Source: an uncultured Lachnospiraceae bacterium (GTDB lineage: Bacteria; Bacillota; Clostridia; Lachnospirales; Lachnospiraceae). Taken from it: DNA of 15,619 nucleotides. Location of the stretch: positions 1 through 15,619 of the forward strand of contig CACZPG010000051.1 in the NCBI GenBank assembly GCA_902782965.1, given 5' to 3'. The position numbers were made by a program, and so were the translations under genes. The notes under the pieces were generated by a model. The model saw only the letters and a list, made by a program, of their open reading frames with translations. It was not told where the DNA came from and did no database searches. This document shows positions 13,637-15,619 of the stretch, piece by piece; within the stretch, counting starts at the first letter, position 1; each line of letters opens with the position of its first letter.

Positions 13637-14317
13637 TTAATTGTCCTTCAGATAATCTCGCACTTCATCAAGAGAACCAAGAATAACTGATGCTTTCTCC
13701 TGCATTTCTTCGTCCGGCTGTAATATATCCGGAACCATGAAACAGAATATTCCGGCTTTATGAGCAGCCCTGATTCCGTTAAAGGAATCCTCTATAACTA
13801 TACATTCCTCAGGATTACTTCCAAGAACCTCCGCTGCCTTGAGGAATATATCCGGTTCAGGTTTGCTCCTTTCTACCATATCACCGCAGATAATCGCATC
13901 GAAATATTTCCTGAGGCCGGCCTGAGTCAGTTCTCTGTCCACTCCTGATTTACTTGTGGAAGATGCTATGGCAATTCTTACCTCTCTATCCTTTAGAAAC
14001 TCCAGCAATTCAGCTACCCCCATTTTTACCGGAAGTTTCTCTTCGAAGGACTTCTTAAAAAGCTCATATACCTCATCTCTGAACTTCTCCAAAGGAAAAT
14101 CCTCACCATAGAAATCAAGCATAATCCTGGCAGAAGCCTCACTGGTTACACCTATACATTTGTAACAGGCCTCTTCAACATCTTTGATATTATATTTCTT
14201 ACCGATTTCCACACAGGACTCGATATAGAGACGTTCAGTATCAAATATAACCCCATCCATATCGAATATCACAGTGGAAATAGCTTTAATTCCTTTATCT
14301 GTTTTTATATTTATCAT
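13637..14317 (-). CDS. HAD-superfamily hydrolase, beta-phosphoglucomutase-like phosphatase
   Basis: A cytoplasmic phosphatase or phosphomutase of HAD subfamily IA; the substrate cannot be read from sequence. It has 226 residues. Motif I is FDMDGV with nucleophile D19 and D21, followed by an alpha-helical cap domain (about 30-100). Motif II is at about 118-121 (ASST), motif III is K152 in SKPEP, and motif IV is E176-D177 in VIEDSFNG. The family includes beta-phosphoglucomutase and sugar-phosphate or pseudouridine phosphatases, so a specific name is not given. AGGAG lies 4-5 bases before the ATG. It starts 38 bases after the proA stop with no terminator between them, so co-transcription is likely. 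A weak AT-rich inverted repeat (13617-13638) overlaps its stop. Confidence 0.9.
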   Translation of the reverse strand: MINIKTDKGIKAISTVIFDMDGVIFDTERLYIESCVEIGKKYNIKDVEEACYKCIGVTSEASARIMLDFYGEDFPLEKFRDEVYELFKKSFEEKLPVKMGVAELLEFLKDREVRIAIASSTSKSGVDRELTQAGLRKYFDAIICGDMVERSKPEPDIFLKAAEVLGSNPEECIVIEDSFNGIRAAHKAGIFCFMVPDILQPDEEMQEKASVILGSLDEVRDYLKDN

Positions 14318-14355
14318 ATTTCTCCTATTAACATATAATTATCAGGTTTCAGTTT

Positions 14356-15619
14356 CTACAGATCTTTAAAGTGGAACTGACTTTTGCCGCTTGCATAATC
14401 ACCAACAATCTGTCCCTGACCTACCAGCTTATACTTATAGGTAACCAGACCTTCAAGACCTACCGGTCCACGGGCATGAATCTTGCTGGTACTGATACCG
14501 ACCTCTGCACCGAATCCATATCTGAAACCGTCAGCGAATCTTGTGGAGCAGTTCTGATATACACCGGCTGAATCAACCAGCTGGAGGAATCTGTCAGCTA
14601 CTGCCTGGTCTTCTGTAATAATGGCATCAGTATGATGTGAACCTCTCTCATTGATATGATTTATTGCCTCATCCACTCCGTCAACAAGCTTAGCTGATAC
14701 AATGAGCGCCAGATACTCTTTGAATTCACTTTCATCGATGGTTTCAAATCCTGAACCCTCTGAACTGTCTCCCAGCTCACCAGCCTTTACTAACTTCTCT
14801 ATAATATCCGTCACTTCCTTAGTTCCCCTAAGAACTACATTATTCTCTCTGAGAGCTTTATAGAGAACAGGAATGAAGCTGTCGGCAATCTCTCTGTTGA
14901 TAAGAAGAGTCTCAACTGCATTACAGGCAGCAGTATACTGTATCTTTGCATCAACAATAATCGGAACTGCCTTATCAAAATCAGCCGCCTTATCCACGTA
15001 AATATGGCATATTCCATCAGCATGTCCCATAACCGGGATTCTGGTATTGTTCATAATGTACTGGACGAATTTATTAGAGCCTCTTGGAATCAGAAGGTCC
15101 ACCAGACCATAGCAGGTCAGAAGTTCATCTATCTCATTATGCTGCTCCACCTGAAGCATACAGCCCTCAGGGAAACCGGCTTCCAGAACAGCTTTATATA
15201 TGATAGAGAAAAGTATTCTGTTAGTAAATGTAGTCTCCTTGCCACCCTTAAGAACAGGACAGTTTCCGCTTCTTATACAAAGAGAAGATATCTGAACCAG
15301 CGCATCCGGACGGGCCTCGAAGATAACTCCGATAACTCCGATAGGACAGGTAATTCTGGTAAGTCTGAGTCCTGCATCCAGTTCTCTGTCAAGAGTCACC
15401 TTCCCAATAGGATCTTCCAGAGTGATAAGCTGCTTGATTCCGGCAATAACATCCTTCATCTTAGCTTCGTTGAATTTAAGTCTCTTTACTATGGAATCAG
15501 CCACACCGTTTTCAGCAGCTGCATCAAGATCCTTCTTATTCTCAGCATATATAGCTTCAGCATTTTCCTGCAGTCTCTCAGCTACGATAGCAAGAGCCTT
15601 ACATCTGGTTTCATTATCA
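14356..15619 (-). CDS. proA: glutamate-5-semialdehyde dehydrogenase (gamma-glutamyl phosphate reductase), 5' end cut by the window
   Basis: The second enzyme of proline synthesis: it reduces gamma-glutamyl phosphate with NADPH to glutamate semialdehyde in the cytoplasm. A GTG at 15504 could be read as a start, but the frame stays open to the window edge. The upstream codons read as ProA (RCKALAIVAERL, then YAENKKDLDAAAENG), so the gene is partial and only a short N-terminal piece is missing; 421 codons are visible. Family landmarks include PIGVIGVIFEARPD, LKGGKET, LIPRGSNKFV and GHADGICH. The catalytic Cys lies in QYTAACNAVETLL (codon at 14923-14925). proB, which supplies the substrate, would be expected upstream, to the right of the window, but is not seen. 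Confidence 0.97.
   Translation of the reverse strand, partial: DNETRCKALAIVAERLQENAEAIYAENKKDLDAAAENGVADSIVKRLKFNEAKMKDVIAGIKQLITLEDPIGKVTLDRELDAGLRLTRITCPIGVIGVIFEARPDALVQISSLCIRSGNCPVLKGGKETTFTNRILFSIIYKAVLEAGFPEGCMLQVEQHNEIDELLTCYGLVDLLIPRGSNKFVQYIMNNTRIPVMGHADGICHIYVDKAADFDKAVPIIVDAKIQYTAACNAVETLLINREIADSFIPVLYKALRENNVVLRGTKEVTDIIEKLVKAGELGDSSEGSGFETIDESEFKEYLALIVSAKLVDGVDEAINHINERGSHHTDAIITEDQAVADRFLQLVDSAGVYQNCSTRFADGFRYGFGAEVGISTSKIHARGPVGLEGLVTYKYKLVGQGQIVGDYASGKSQFHFKDL

Noticed and set aside
13617..13638. Terminator after the HAD gene
   Set aside because: The inverted repeat (aatgcat / atgcatt) is only 7 bp, AT-rich and overlaps the stop codon, with no real T-run after it. Too weak to call.

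Overview
The window looks like a chromosomal segment of a strictly anaerobic, low-to-moderate GC Gram-positive bacterium, most likely a clostridial Lachnospiraceae relative of Butyrivibrio, Pseudobutyrivibrio or Lachnospira. This is inferred from strong AGGAGG-type ribosome binding sites, a rubrerythrin instead of aerobic peroxide defence, an AzlCD and CmpB-family cluster, a MacAB-like export operon with no outer-membrane partner, and the overall codon and base use. No rRNA, tRNA, CRISPR array, insertion sequence or phage gene was recognised. Every substantial gap is under 300 bases.

Left end (1-1030): about 225 non-coding bases carry a 9-bp tandem repeat and two hairpins that share the same loop. 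They end the leftward rubrerythrin gene, whose protein has a rubredoxin-like zinc/iron site at both ends. A divergent promoter region separates it from the rightward azlC-azlD-CmpB operon (1031-2854). The azlC promoter is so close to the ATG that its message may be leaderless.

Centre (2844-8440): a leftward three-gene cluster with gaps of about 40 bases. It encodes a cyclic-di-GMP phosphodiesterase (degenerate GGDEF, intact EAL), a secreted SGNH-type hydrolase with an Ig-like domain, and a cytoplasmic family 3 beta-glycosidase. Its last gene overlaps the convergent CmpB gene by 11 bp. The inferred theme is cyclic-di-GMP signalling linked to extracellular and cytoplasmic polysaccharide processing.

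Right-centre (8441-13600): a leftward CPA2-type Na+/H+ antiporter stands alone. A 27-bp palindrome lies at its promoter, and a 24-bp tandem repeat runs across its stop codon. Upstream is a tightly packed membrane-fusion protein, ABC ATPase and ABC permease operon (MacAB-like). Right end (13637-15619): a HAD phosphatase lies downstream of proA of proline biosynthesis. proA runs off the right edge, and its frame is open to the last base, beyond the internal GTG at 15504.

Most genes are ordinary for this group. The points most worth checking are the dual-rubredoxin rubrerythrin, the likely leaderless azlC, the phosphodiesterase/hydrolase operon, the repeat across the antiporter stop codon, and the duplicated hairpin.
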